From Leptolyngbyaceae cyanobacterium JSC-12 (GTDB lineage Bacteria > Cyanobacteriota > Cyanobacteriia > Leptolyngbyales > Leptolyngbyaceae), in assembly GCA_000309945.1 (NCBI GenBank), contig CM001633.1, positions 1,076,723 through 1,140,722 on the forward strand: 64,000 nt of DNA, written 5' to 3'. The notes beneath the pieces were generated by a model, which was not told the DNA's origin, ran no database searches, and worked only from the letters and a program-made list of their open reading frames with translations. Positions 52,052 to 60,446 of this stretch are shown here, one piece after another. How positions within the stretch are numbered: the stretch's first letter is position 1; every line of letters begins with the position of its first letter. The position numbers were made by a program, and so were the translations under genes.

Positions 52052-52094
52052 TTGTTTTATTTGTTTCATGGGTTTGAACGATCGCTCCTCCCTC

Positions 52095-52661
52095 TTAGTC
52101 ATCTTCTTGCAATCCAGTTTTTAGCTTGCTTAAACCCAAGCGAATTCTAGTTTTCACTGTCCCTAACGACATACCCGTTTGAGCAGCAATCTGGCTTTGA
52201 GTTAACCCCTGGTAGTAAGCAAGCTCAATCACGAGGCGTTGTTCTTCAGGAAGCGTCTTCAGCACTGACAAGACGCGATCGCGCCGTTCAGAAATCATGG
52301 CTTCCTCAATCGGAGACTCGATGGGCGATGCAATCTGGATATCTGAAAGATTCGTAACAGTGAGCAATGATGAGGTGTAACATTGCTGTTTGCGCACCCG
52401 ATCCAATACTCGGCTGCGAGCTAACATAAACAGCCAAGTGTCTGCTCTACTTTTTGTACTAGTGTAGCGATCAGCAATGCGCCAAACCTGGGCAAATACT
52501 TCCAGAACCACTTCTTCACTTTCTTCGATCGACCTCAAACTCCTGAATGCCAGAGAGTAGATAATACACGCATAGCGATTGTATAGCTCAGAAAGCGCGG
52601 CTTGGTCACGATTGGCAATTCTGGCAAGCAGTGAGGCATCATCCAGGGATAGCGGCTCCAT
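52095..52661 (-). CDS. ECF-type sigma-70 factor
   Basis: 188 residues from the ATG at 52661. Region 2 is clear (LYNRYACIIYSLAFRSLRSIEESEEVVLEVFAQVWRIADRY) and region 4 has the helix-turn-helix LTQSQIAAQTGMSLGTVKTRIRLGLSKL. Sigma-3 is absent, as in ECF factors. No anti-sigma factor gene follows within the window, so control may be distant or by another route. Divergent from the copper ATPase gene. Confidence 0.93.
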   Translation of the reverse strand: MEPLSLDDASLLARIANRDQAALSELYNRYACIIYSLAFRSLRSIEESEEVVLEVFAQVWRIADRYTSTKSRADTWLFMLARSRVLDRVRKQQCYTSSLLTVTNLSDIQIASPIESPIEEAMISERRDRVLSVLKTLPEEQRLVIELAYYQGLTQSQIAAQTGMSLGTVKTRIRLGLSKLKTGLQEDD

Positions 52662-52866
52662 CAACAGGCAAACTTTTCAAGTTGATGGGGAAATTGTAAT
52701 CCATTTATCAGTCTTAAGATAGATGCACTGAGGGTGCCTGCGGACTCAAAAGCAAACCTGCAAACCTACCAGGCGATCGCGGTGAACTTTTTTGCCATCG
52801 TGCTTGACTCTCTAGTGGACTGGAGACTTCAGGATAGGGATAACTCAAAACTCAGGAGGTTTCGTG

Positions 52867-55209
52867 ATGGAAACCGCAACCCTCAAACTACGAGGAATGA
52901 GTTGTGCCTCCTGCGCCAACATCGTTGAAGTTGTGATTCGTTCAGTTCCGGGAGTCAGCACTTGTAGTGTCAACTTTGGGGCTGAACAAGCATCAGTACA
53001 ATACAATCCTAGCCAAACAGACCTTGCCACTATTCAAGCTGCCATAAATGCTGCGGGTTATTCGGCTCTTCCCCTGCAAGATGATGTACTGGCTCCTGAG
53101 AATGATGCCGAACGACGAGAACAGCAGGCTGAGAATCGGCAACTGAGCCGGAAAGTCTGGATCAGCAGCATTATCAGCACCCTGCTGGTGATTGGTTCTC
53201 TGCCCATCATGACAGGATGGCAAATTCTGTGGCTACCTATGTGGTTGCACAATCCCTGGTTACAGTTAGTGCTAACAACTCCAGTTCTCTTTTGGGCAGG
53301 CAGTTCCTTTTTTGTCAATGCCTGGAAAGCCTTCAAGCGACGCACTGCCACCATGGATACGCTAGTGGCGATCGGGACAGGAACCGCTTACCTCTATTCG
53401 TTGTTTCCAACCATACTGCCGCAGTGGTTTATCGCCCAGGGACTCAGCCCAGATGTGTACTTTGAAGCAGCAGCCGTCATTATTACGTTAATCTTGTTAG
53501 GCAGGCTGCTGGAAAATCGGGCAAAAGGGCAAACCTCAGAGGCGATTCGGAAGCTCATTGGCTTGCAAGCAAAAACAGCCCGTCTAGTTCGCAATGGTCA
53601 AGAAGTGGATATTCCCATTGCGGACGTGGTCGTTGGAGATGTGATTTTGGTGCGTCCAGGCGAAACGGTTCCAGTTGATGGTGAAATTTTGCAGGGAACA
53701 TCCACGATTAACGAAGCAATGGTCACTGGAGAAAGTCTGCCTGTGAAGAAACAGCCTGGTGATGAGGTGATTGGCGCAACGATCAACAAGACAGGCAGCT
53801 TTCAATTTCGGGCAACACGGGTGGGAAAAGATACCTTTCTGGCACAGATCGTTAAGCTAGTGCAGCAAGCACAGGGATCAAAAGCACCAATTCAACGGTT
53901 GGCAGATCAGGTCACGGGTTGGTTTGTGCCTGTTGTCATTGCAACTGCGATTCTCACATTCATTCTCTGGTTTAACCTGATGGGCAATGTCACCATGGCG
54001 CTGATGACGATGGTGGAAGTGCTGATCATTGCCTGCCCCTGCGCACTGGGGCTAGCCACTCCCATGTCAATTATGGTGGGGACAGGGAAAGGAGCGGAAA
54101 ACGGCATTTTGATCAAAGGGGCAGAAAGCCTAGAAATAGCCCACAAGCTGCAAGTGATCGTGTTAGACAAGACTGGCACTATTACGCAGGGTAAACCCGC
54201 CGTTACCGATTTCCTCACAGTTAATGGTACAGCGAACCAGAATGAATTCAACCTGTTGCAGTTAGCCGCCGCCGTTGAACGCCATTCAGAGCATCCTCTG
54301 GCAGAAGCCGTTGTGCAATACGCCCGATCGCAGCTTGCTGAAGCAGGGGGCAATCAAACGTTACCTGATGTCCAGGCATTTGAAGCTGTAGCAGGTAGTG
54401 GCGTGCAAGGTACCGTGTTGGGTCAGCGCGTACAAATTGGTACATACCGTTGGATGATCGAACTGGGAATTGATCTAAGCTACTTGCAACAAGACTGGCA
54501 GCATCTAGAGTATCTGGGCAGAACTGTAATTTGGATGGCAGTCAATGGCAAGGTGGAAGCAATTATGGGAATTGCAGATGCCGTCAAACCTTCGGCTGCT
54601 TCTACCATTCGCACCTTAAAACGAATGGGGTTGGAAGTTGTGATGCTCACTGGAGACAATCGCCGCACGGCAGAAGTAATTGCGCGTGAAGTGGGAATTG
54701 AATCCGTTCTGGCAGAAATTCGGCCTGACCAGAAATCAGCCGTGGTTGCCGCCTTGCAGCAAGGAAACAAAGGGATAGGGCAATGGTGCGATCGCCAATC
54801 GTCCCAATCTCCACCCCATCCTTGCTCTCAAATCGTGGCTATGGTCGGGGATGGCATTAATGACGCACCTGCCCTGGCTCAAGCCAATGTGGGAATCGCC
54901 ATCGGCACTGGAACAGATGTGGCGATCGCTGCCAGTGATATCACGTTGATCTCAGGAGATTTGCATGGCATTGTCACCGCCATTCAACTCAGTCGCGCTA
55001 CCATGCGAAATATTCGGCAAAATCTATTTTTTGCATTTATCTACAACGTTGCTGGCATTCCCATCGCCGCTGGCATTCTCTATCCATTCTTTGGCTGGCT
55101 TCTAAGTCCTATGATTGCTGGAGCAGCAATGGCATTTAGCTCTGTTTCAGTCGTCACCAACGCTTTACGATTGCGAAATTTCCAACCCAAGCTACGCGGC
55201 GAGAGTTAA
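52867..55209 (+). CDS. copper-transporting P1B-type ATPase (PacS/CtaA type)
   Basis: 780 residues from the ATG at 52867, with AGGAGG upstream. N-terminal heavy-metal domain GMSCASCANIVE, transport motif CPCALGLATPMS, VTGES actuator loop, phosphorylation site DKTGTIT, SEHPLAEA and MVGDGINDAPALAQA hinge. Moves Cu+ toward plastocyanin and cytochrome oxidase maturation; CtaA versus PacS cannot be decided. Just before MVGDGIND an extra 24 or so residues (GNKGIGQWCDRQSSQSPPHP and CSQ, 54766-54831) interrupt the usual joint; the DNA there includes a HIP1-like GCGATCGC. The frame is open, so the protein may still work. Confidence 0.95.
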   Translation: METATLKLRGMSCASCANIVEVVIRSVPGVSTCSVNFGAEQASVQYNPSQTDLATIQAAINAAGYSALPLQDDVLAPENDAERREQQAENRQLSRKVWISSIISTLLVIGSLPIMTGWQILWLPMWLHNPWLQLVLTTPVLFWAGSSFFVNAWKAFKRRTATMDTLVAIGTGTAYLYSLFPTILPQWFIAQGLSPDVYFEAAAVIITLILLGRLLENRAKGQTSEAIRKLIGLQAKTARLVRNGQEVDIPIADVVVGDVILVRPGETVPVDGEILQGTSTINEAMVTGESLPVKKQPGDEVIGATINKTGSFQFRATRVGKDTFLAQIVKLVQQAQGSKAPIQRLADQVTGWFVPVVIATAILTFILWFNLMGNVTMALMTMVEVLIIACPCALGLATPMSIMVGTGKGAENGILIKGAESLEIAHKLQVIVLDKTGTITQGKPAVTDFLTVNGTANQNEFNLLQLAAAVERHSEHPLAEAVVQYARSQLAEAGGNQTLPDVQAFEAVAGSGVQGTVLGQRVQIGTYRWMIELGIDLSYLQQDWQHLEYLGRTVIWMAVNGKVEAIMGIADAVKPSAASTIRTLKRMGLEVVMLTGDNRRTAEVIAREVGIESVLAEIRPDQKSAVVAALQQGNKGIGQWCDRQSSQSPPHPCSQIVAMVGDGINDAPALAQANVGIAIGTGTDVAIAASDITLISGDLHGIVTAIQLSRATMRNIRQNLFFAFIYNVAGIPIAAGILYPFFGWLLSPMIAGAAMAFSSVSVVTNALRLRNFQPKLRGES

Positions 55210-55210
55210 C

Positions 55211-55609
55211 ATGATCCACACATTAGCCTTAATTAGCAGCATCCCCAGTTTCGCAGTTCTACTGGGCGTCCTATCTGGCACTGCGATTGCAGCAAGATAC
55301 CCACAGTCTGTTCCCCAAATGTCCCACTCGGATCAGATAGACATAACCGTTATCAACTTTGATCGGACAACAATTGTCAGCCAGCCTTTCCAGGCTAAGG
55401 GTTGCGATGGCAGCGATTGTTCTGATCTGACTAACCATCGCGAGCCTATGCAAACTGATTCAACTGGGCAAACTGGGCAGTTTCAGCAAATCGACCAACC
55501 CCAATGGGTGAAATCTATCATCACCGTAGGCGGATTAGGATTGATTGGGTTAGAACTTTGGTGGTTCTTACTTAGTCAACCCAAATCTCATAAACTGGAT
55601 GGGCACTAA
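55211..55609 (+). CDS. small bitopic membrane protein next to the copper ATPase
   Basis: 132 residues from the ATG at 55211, one base after the ATPase stop, so it is almost certainly cotranscribed and coupled. One hydrophobic segment near residues 3-25 (LALISSIPSFAVLLGVLSG) and one near 105-122 (SIITVGGLGLIGLELWWFL) flank a hydrophilic loop carrying a cysteine pair in KGCDGSDCSD. The pair and Met/His residues (QMSHSDQ) could bind copper. I do not recognise a family with certainty; the closing helix resembles anchors of some cupredoxin-domain proteins, but no cupredoxin fold is present. Confidence 0.7.
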   Translation: MIHTLALISSIPSFAVLLGVLSGTAIAARYPQSVPQMSHSDQIDITVINFDRTTIVSQPFQAKGCDGSDCSDLTNHREPMQTDSTGQTGQFQQIDQPQWVKSIITVGGLGLIGLELWWFLLSQPKSHKLDGH

Positions 55610-55630
55610 ATCTGAATTAAGACTATCTTT

Positions 55631-56587
55631 TTAGGATTCCTCGTATTTTTCGTAAGCGGCAACAATTCGCTGTACCAATGGGTGACGCACCACATCGGCT
55701 TTAGTAAGATGACACATGGCAATACCCTCAACAGATTGCAGCACCTTCTGCGCTATTGCCAAGCCAGACATTTGGTTGGAGGGTAAGTCAGTTTGCGTCA
55801 GGTCTCCTGTGACAACCATGCGAGAACGAAACCCAAGCCGAGTCAAAATCATTTTCATCTGCGATGGCGTAGTATTCTGCGCTTCATCCAGAATCACAAA
55901 AGCGTTATTGAGGGTACGTCCCCGCATATAGGCAATAGGGGCAACTTCAATCACTCCCCGTTCCATCAAGCCCGGAATTTTTTCAGAATCGATAAACTCA
56001 AACAACGCATCATATAGAGGGCGGAGGTACGGATTAACTTTTTGTTGCAAGTCTCCTGGCAGGAAGCCTAATTTTTCTCCAGCCTCCACGGCGGGACGGG
56101 TCAAGATCAGGCGTTCACACTCATTATTCAACAGCGCTTGTACGCCCAATACGGCTGCCAGAAAGGTTTTACCAGTTCCAGCAGGTCCGATGCAAAACGT
56201 CAAATCATGGGTGCGAACAGCTTGAATGTATTGGCGTTGCCGGAAGGTTTTCGCCCGAATTTCTTCCCCACGACGGGTTCGTGCCAGCACATCTCTGTAG
56301 AGATCTTTCAGCTCATCCTGTTGCTCGGTATCGATCGCGTGTCGAGCGGTCAGAATATCAGTTCCAGAGATAGTTTTGCCCTGGCTCCAAAAATTTTCTA
56401 AGGCAGAAACTAGGCGTTGGCTCAGTCTCACCTGGTTCTCAGTGCCGGAAATCAACAACTCTTGCCCCCGTAACACCAGCGTTGCTCCAGTCTGGCGCGA
56501 CAGCAGTTTCAAGTTTTCCTCTCGCTCACCAGCGAGGGCGATCGCGCTGTCTATACTGGGGAGTTGAATCGTTAAGGCTTCTACCAT
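55631..56587 (-). CDS. phoH: PhoH-family ATPase
   Basis: 318 residues. N-terminal part looks KH-like, followed by the PhoH P-loop GPAGTGKTFLAAVLGV, Walker B VILDEAQNTTPSQ and RMVVTGDLTQTDLP. An RNA-associated ATPase (PhoL-like), possibly RNA helicase or maturation factor. It ends the cluster rpsP - KH - phoH on the minus strand, the order known in many cyanobacteria; gap to KH gene 143 nt. Confidence 0.92.
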   Translation of the reverse strand: MVEALTIQLPSIDSAIALAGEREENLKLLSRQTGATLVLRGQELLISGTENQVRLSQRLVSALENFWSQGKTISGTDILTARHAIDTEQQDELKDLYRDVLARTRRGEEIRAKTFRQRQYIQAVRTHDLTFCIGPAGTGKTFLAAVLGVQALLNNECERLILTRPAVEAGEKLGFLPGDLQQKVNPYLRPLYDALFEFIDSEKIPGLMERGVIEVAPIAYMRGRTLNNAFVILDEAQNTTPSQMKMILTRLGFRSRMVVTGDLTQTDLPSNQMSGLAIAQKVLQSVEGIAMCHLTKADVVRHPLVQRIVAAYEKYEES

Positions 56588-56730
56588 GCAAAGCGACTGC
56601 TCCGCTGAACAGTCGAAGATCTAGAATTTAACAGCTTACTCAGCCTATCCATCAAGTTAGTTGCAGTGAATGACAACTCCCACTCTAGCGAAAATTTCAA
56701 ACCAACCAGCACCAAAATCAGCAAGGAAGG

Positions 56731-57126
56731 CTAGGAGCGTCGAGCAGGTCTTGAAGGGCCTCGTTTAGCAGGGGAGCGGCGCGGCGGAGGTTTGTCTGCC
56801 CCATCTCGCTCTGTCCACTCGCTGCTTTGACTGGAGGCAGTTCCTCCATAAACATCAAGATAAACAGAGTGTCCATACATTTGGGCGATCGCTTCTATAA
56901 TCGTCCGAATTGCTTGGATATTGCGACCACCACGACCAAAAACACGCCCCTTATCCGTTCCGTCAAACGCCAGCCTCACCCAAATTCGAGGCTTATTAGG
57001 TGAGATTTCGCAATCTAATTTCAGCGCATCGGATGATTCTAAGAATGGTTGAATCAGGAAGCGAATTAACGTTTCGTAATTGGGAGAGATCATTTCGGCA
57101 GCAACAACTCTAAAGGGTTCAGGCAT
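56731..57126 (-). CDS. khpA: KH-domain RNA-binding protein (KhpA/YlqC-like)
   Basis: 131 residues from the ATG at 57126. The KH fold has the GxxG loop in [17 protein letters not shown] basic, Ser/Pro/Arg-rich tail follows ([16 protein letters not shown]), longer than in Gram-positive KhpA. The start overlaps the rpsP stop by 8 nt. Binds small RNAs or rRNA intermediates in other bacteria; gene pairing with S16 is conserved. Confidence 0.9.
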   Translation of the reverse strand: MPEPFRVVAAEMISPNYETLIRFLIQPFLESSDALKLDCEISPNKPRIWVRLAFDGTDKGRVFGRGGRNIQAIRTIIEAIAQMYGHSVYLDVYGGTASSQSSEWTERDGADKPPPRRSPAKRGPSRPARRS

Positions 57127-57367
57127 TAAGTTGCTCAAATACCTTCTGTTTTTCGAGAATGCTGCGGACTGTATCCGTTGGCTGCGCCCCTTCCTTCAAC
57201 CGCTTAATAATTGCGGGTACATCTAACCGAACTTCATCGCTCCGAGGGTTGTAGAACCCTAACTCTTCGAGTGGACGCCCATCACGGCGAGAAGTACTAT
57301 GCATTGCTACAATTCTGTAGCTCGCTTCCCGCTTCTTACCGAATCGCTTGAGTCGCAATCTGATCAT
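57119..57367 (-). CDS. rpsP: 30S ribosomal protein S16
   Basis: 82 residues. [21 protein letters not shown] and [16 protein letters not shown] are the family signature. First gene of the minus-strand cluster with KH and phoH; ffh, often upstream of rpsP, is not here. alr is divergent after a 268-nt gap. Confidence 0.97.
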   Translation of the reverse strand: MIRLRLKRFGKKREASYRIVAMHSTSRRDGRPLEELGFYNPRSDEVRLDVPAIIKRLKEGAQPTDTVRSILEKQKVFEQLNA

Positions 57368-57398
57368 GCTGCTTTAGGTTTTCTATCCTGCTAAGTGG

Positions 57399-57420
57399 TT
57401 TGAACACAATTTGAACACAA
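57399..57420. repeat. 11-nt tandem duplication upstream of rpsP
   Basis: TTTGAACACAA occurs twice in perfect tandem, 32 nt upstream of the rpsP start, in its likely leader or promoter. Confidence 0.8.
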
Positions 57421-57635
57421 CTTTAAACGGTAATGCTGACCTATATAAAGTCATGGACTACTGATTGTATCACGTAAACACAAACTTCCTCAAAGGAAAC
57501 GATGGAACTTTGTCCAATTCATTCAGGTTGATTGACCTATTGGCTTCCCGCATCTATCCTGGCAGCATCGAATCAGACCGTTCGCTGAGTGCTTTTGAGT
57601 GTTAGTTATTGTCTGTGATGTGAGGATAGTGTGAG

Positions 57636-58835
57636 ATGTTAAGTTGGGATCAAAGTCCAAGTTTGGCGCGGATGAGACAGGAGCGGGCCTGGGTTGAAGT
57701 GAATCTGGCAGCATTGTCTCACAACGTGGGGCAAGTAAAGCGGTTGTTGCTACCCCGCACTGAGTTAATGGCAGTGGTAAAAGCAGATGCATACGGACAT
57801 GGAGCAGTGACAGTCGCCCAAACAGTGCTCCAGGCAGGTGCAAACTGGCTGGGCGTAGCGACAATTCCGGAGGGTATCGAGTTGCGGGAAGCTGGAATTC
57901 AGGCTCCGATCCTGATTTTGGGCGCAACCAATACTCCTGATCAGATTCGGGCGATCGCTCGCTGGAATTTGCAACCAACCCTTTGTACACCGAAGCAAGC
58001 CCTGATTTTCTCAGAAACCATGACGCAGTTGCCTAAACAATCCCCCCTCCCAGTTCACCTTAAGCTGGATACGGGTATGTCACGATTGGGAACGGCTTGG
58101 GAAGCCGCCACTGAGTTTGCTCAATTAGTACAACGACTGCCCCATCTCGCCATTGCCAGCCTTTATTCTCACTTGGCAACGGCTGAAAACCTGGATCAAA
58201 CAGTTGTAAATCAGCAGCAACAACGCTTTGAGCGAGCGATCGCGCAGATTCGCGAGGCAGGCATTACCCCACCCAAATTGCATCTAGCAAACTCCGCTGG
58301 GACTCTGACCGATACAAGGTTGCACTACGATCTGGTGCGCGTGGGACTGGCACTGTATGGACTGTATCCTGCTGAGCACTTGCGATCAGTGCTGGCGCTA
58401 CAACCTGTTCTCCAGGTGAAAGCCCGTGTCACTCAGGTCAAAACGATTCAGGCAGGAACTGGCGTGAGCTATGGGCATCGTTTTGTGGCGGACCGAGACA
58501 TGCGAATTGCAGTAGTGGCGATCGGGTATGCCGATGGTATTCCTCGCAACCTGTCGAACCAGATGACTGCTCTGATTCGAGGACAGCGCGTTCCTCAAAT
58601 TGGCGCAATTACGATGGATCAGCTCATGCTAGACGTGAGCCGTGTTGCCAATCTGCAAGAAGGTGAAGTGGTGACGATTTTAGGACAAGATGGCGATCAG
58701 TTCATTTCAGCAGATGATTGGGCAAACGCCCTCGGCACTATTTCCTGGGAAATTTTGTGCAGTTTCAAGCATCGTCTACCACGGATTGCCGTGAATCAAC
58801 CTCTACGCGATCGCTCCCTGGAATCGACTCGTTGA
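57636..58835 (+). CDS. alr: alanine racemase
   Basis: 399 residues. PLP lysine in AVVKADAYGHG (Lys near residue 49), second catalytic base Tyr in GVSYGHRF. Makes D-alanine for peptidoglycan. Length and domain order (TIM barrel then beta domain) are standard. Weak ribosome site at the ATG; another ATG at 57672 gives a shorter form that would still keep the barrel start, so the start is uncertain. Confidence 0.95.
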   Translation: MLSWDQSPSLARMRQERAWVEVNLAALSHNVGQVKRLLLPRTELMAVVKADAYGHGAVTVAQTVLQAGANWLGVATIPEGIELREAGIQAPILILGATNTPDQIRAIARWNLQPTLCTPKQALIFSETMTQLPKQSPLPVHLKLDTGMSRLGTAWEAATEFAQLVQRLPHLAIASLYSHLATAENLDQTVVNQQQQRFERAIAQIREAGITPPKLHLANSAGTLTDTRLHYDLVRVGLALYGLYPAEHLRSVLALQPVLQVKARVTQVKTIQAGTGVSYGHRFVADRDMRIAVVAIGYADGIPRNLSNQMTALIRGQRVPQIGAITMDQLMLDVSRVANLQEGEVVTILGQDGDQFISADDWANALGTISWEILCSFKHRLPRIAVNQPLRDRSLESTR

Positions 58836-59002
58836 GAGAACCAGGGATTAGGGGCTGGGGGTTAGGGTGGGGAGTGATGACACTCCTCATCTCCTCTACC
58901 TTCCTCATCTCCCTGACTTTGCTTTCTTTGTCTTCTCCTGGCTTTTGACTCCTGACTCTTAATCCGCAATCTCAAATCCTGCTGCCTTCCGTTCCCCTGC
59001 CT
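58836..59002. other. low-complexity spacer
   Basis: G-rich (GGGATTAGGGGCTGGGGG) then C/T-rich sequence with no gene. Similar G/A-rich and C/T-rich runs appear at 17809-17850 and 62163-62240. Confidence 0.6.
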
Positions 59003-59803
59003 ATGCTGTTCAATCTCCTCGCCGAACTTTCACTTGAAACCAAGCCGTCTGACCTGTATGAAGTGCTTTCCGGCATGGTAGTAGTGTTGTTGCCCCGGAT
59101 TGTCTGGGCAATTCTGATTTTGCTATTGACCCGGTTCGCGATCGGTATCAGTCGTCAACTCAGTCGTCGGTTTCTCAACCCGGTTGAACCTACGATTCGT
59201 AAGTTCTTTATTCAAACGGCTGAGGTGCTGACGCTGATTGTGGGAGTAGTAGCAGCGCTGAATGTGTTGGGAATTCAAACAGCAACACTGGTAGCAATTT
59301 TGGGGGCAGCGGGGTTGGCAGTGGGGCTAGCATTGCAAAGCAGTTTGTCTCACTTTGCAGCAGGGGTAATGCTGGTAAGCTTCCGCCCATTTGAGGTGGG
59401 TGATTTTATTGATGGGGCTGGCGTGGCTGGCGTGGTAGATAGCATCGGCATTTTTTCTACAACGGTGATCACGCCTGATAACGTGAAAATTGTGGTACCC
59501 AACAATAACTTGTTCACAGGTACGCTGAAAAACATGACGGGGATGGGCACACGACGAGTGGATTTGGAGGTGAATATTGGTGATCGCCCAATTGAACCTA
59601 CGATTACTCACTTGCTGTCCTTAGTACAGCCTCACCCGCTGATTCTGAATGACCCCAAACCTACTTGCAACGTCGCTTCTATCACGCCCGATGCCACTAT
59701 TTTGTATCTCCGACCCTGGTGTGCAACAGAAGTGTACGAACAAGCCAAATCTGAGATGCAGCAGCTTGTGAAGGAATTTTTGAAGGAATCTCCAGTGTCA
59801 TGA
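59003..59803 (+). CDS. MscS-family small mechanosensitive channel
   Basis: 266 residues: three membrane helices with the pore-lining glycine/alanine pattern ILGAAGLAVGLALQSSLSHFAAG, then the cytoplasmic vestibule (FRPFEVGDFIDGAGVAGVVDSIGIFSTTV). Releases solutes on hypo-osmotic shock. The short N-terminus and single extra helix fit the compact cyanobacterial type. Confidence 0.93.
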   Translation: MLFNLLAELSLETKPSDLYEVLSGMVVVLLPRIVWAILILLLTRFAIGISRQLSRRFLNPVEPTIRKFFIQTAEVLTLIVGVVAALNVLGIQTATLVAILGAAGLAVGLALQSSLSHFAAGVMLVSFRPFEVGDFIDGAGVAGVVDSIGIFSTTVITPDNVKIVVPNNNLFTGTLKNMTGMGTRRVDLEVNIGDRPIEPTITHLLSLVQPHPLILNDPKPTCNVASITPDATILYLRPWCATEVYEQAKSEMQQLVKEFLKESPVS

Positions 59804-59824
59804 GCAACCTTGCTCACAACTCGT

Positions 59825-60442
59825 ATGACCTATTACCAGCAACAATCCAACGCCTTCCCTCTTAGCTATCTCAACGATTTGCGGGGTAAAATCTTGTCCT
59901 GTCCTTATTTCGCTGTGAACAACCTTAATCGGGATTTTGTTGGCACGAAGGGGTTTTCAGTGGTGTTTCAGCGATCGCACCTGGAGCAGGTAGAACAGCA
60001 GTTTCCTTTTTTCAAACCCTATCTCGACAAAGCACTGGAGCCTGGTTGCAATGCATTTTACCTGAATCCCCTCTTGCTGAAGCAGGGTTCTCGTGTAGAT
60101 CCGCATATTGATCGTTCCCTGCGCTCCTACTGCAAAACGATCCATCCCCCCACACTGGTGAGCGTGCTATACGTGCAGGTGCCAGTAGATTTGCGGGGTG
60201 GCGAGTTGATATTGTGTGATCGCAAACAGCAGGTCGGCTGCATTTCGCCCAAAGCCAATACGCTGCTGCGATTTCAAGGCGATTTAACCCATTCCGTTAA
60301 CCCGGTACAGGTGTTGGGAGAACGCCTGAGCCTAGTGTGTGAACAATACAACCTGGATGAGATTGAACTGCAAGACATTCCAAATTTCACCGTAGAATCT
60401 AGAGCCACCAAATCTAAACAGCGAGGAAGAGACAACAAGTAA
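59825..60442 (+). CDS. 2-oxoglutarate/Fe(II) oxygenase-like protein
   Basis: 205 residues from the ATG at 59825. Iron facial triad: HxD in DPHIDRSL and distal His in DLTHSV; Arg in GERLSLVCEQY would bind 2-oxoglutarate. VPVDLRGGELILCDRKQ and the double-stranded beta-helix layout fit. Substrate unknown. It follows mscS by 21 nt on the same strand. Alternative TTG at 59810. Confidence 0.8.
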   Translation: MTYYQQQSNAFPLSYLNDLRGKILSCPYFAVNNLNRDFVGTKGFSVVFQRSHLEQVEQQFPFFKPYLDKALEPGCNAFYLNPLLLKQGSRVDPHIDRSLRSYCKTIHPPTLVSVLYVQVPVDLRGGELILCDRKQQVGCISPKANTLLRFQGDLTHSVNPVQVLGERLSLVCEQYNLDEIELQDIPNFTVESRATKSKQRGRDNK

Positions 60443-60446
60443 ACCA

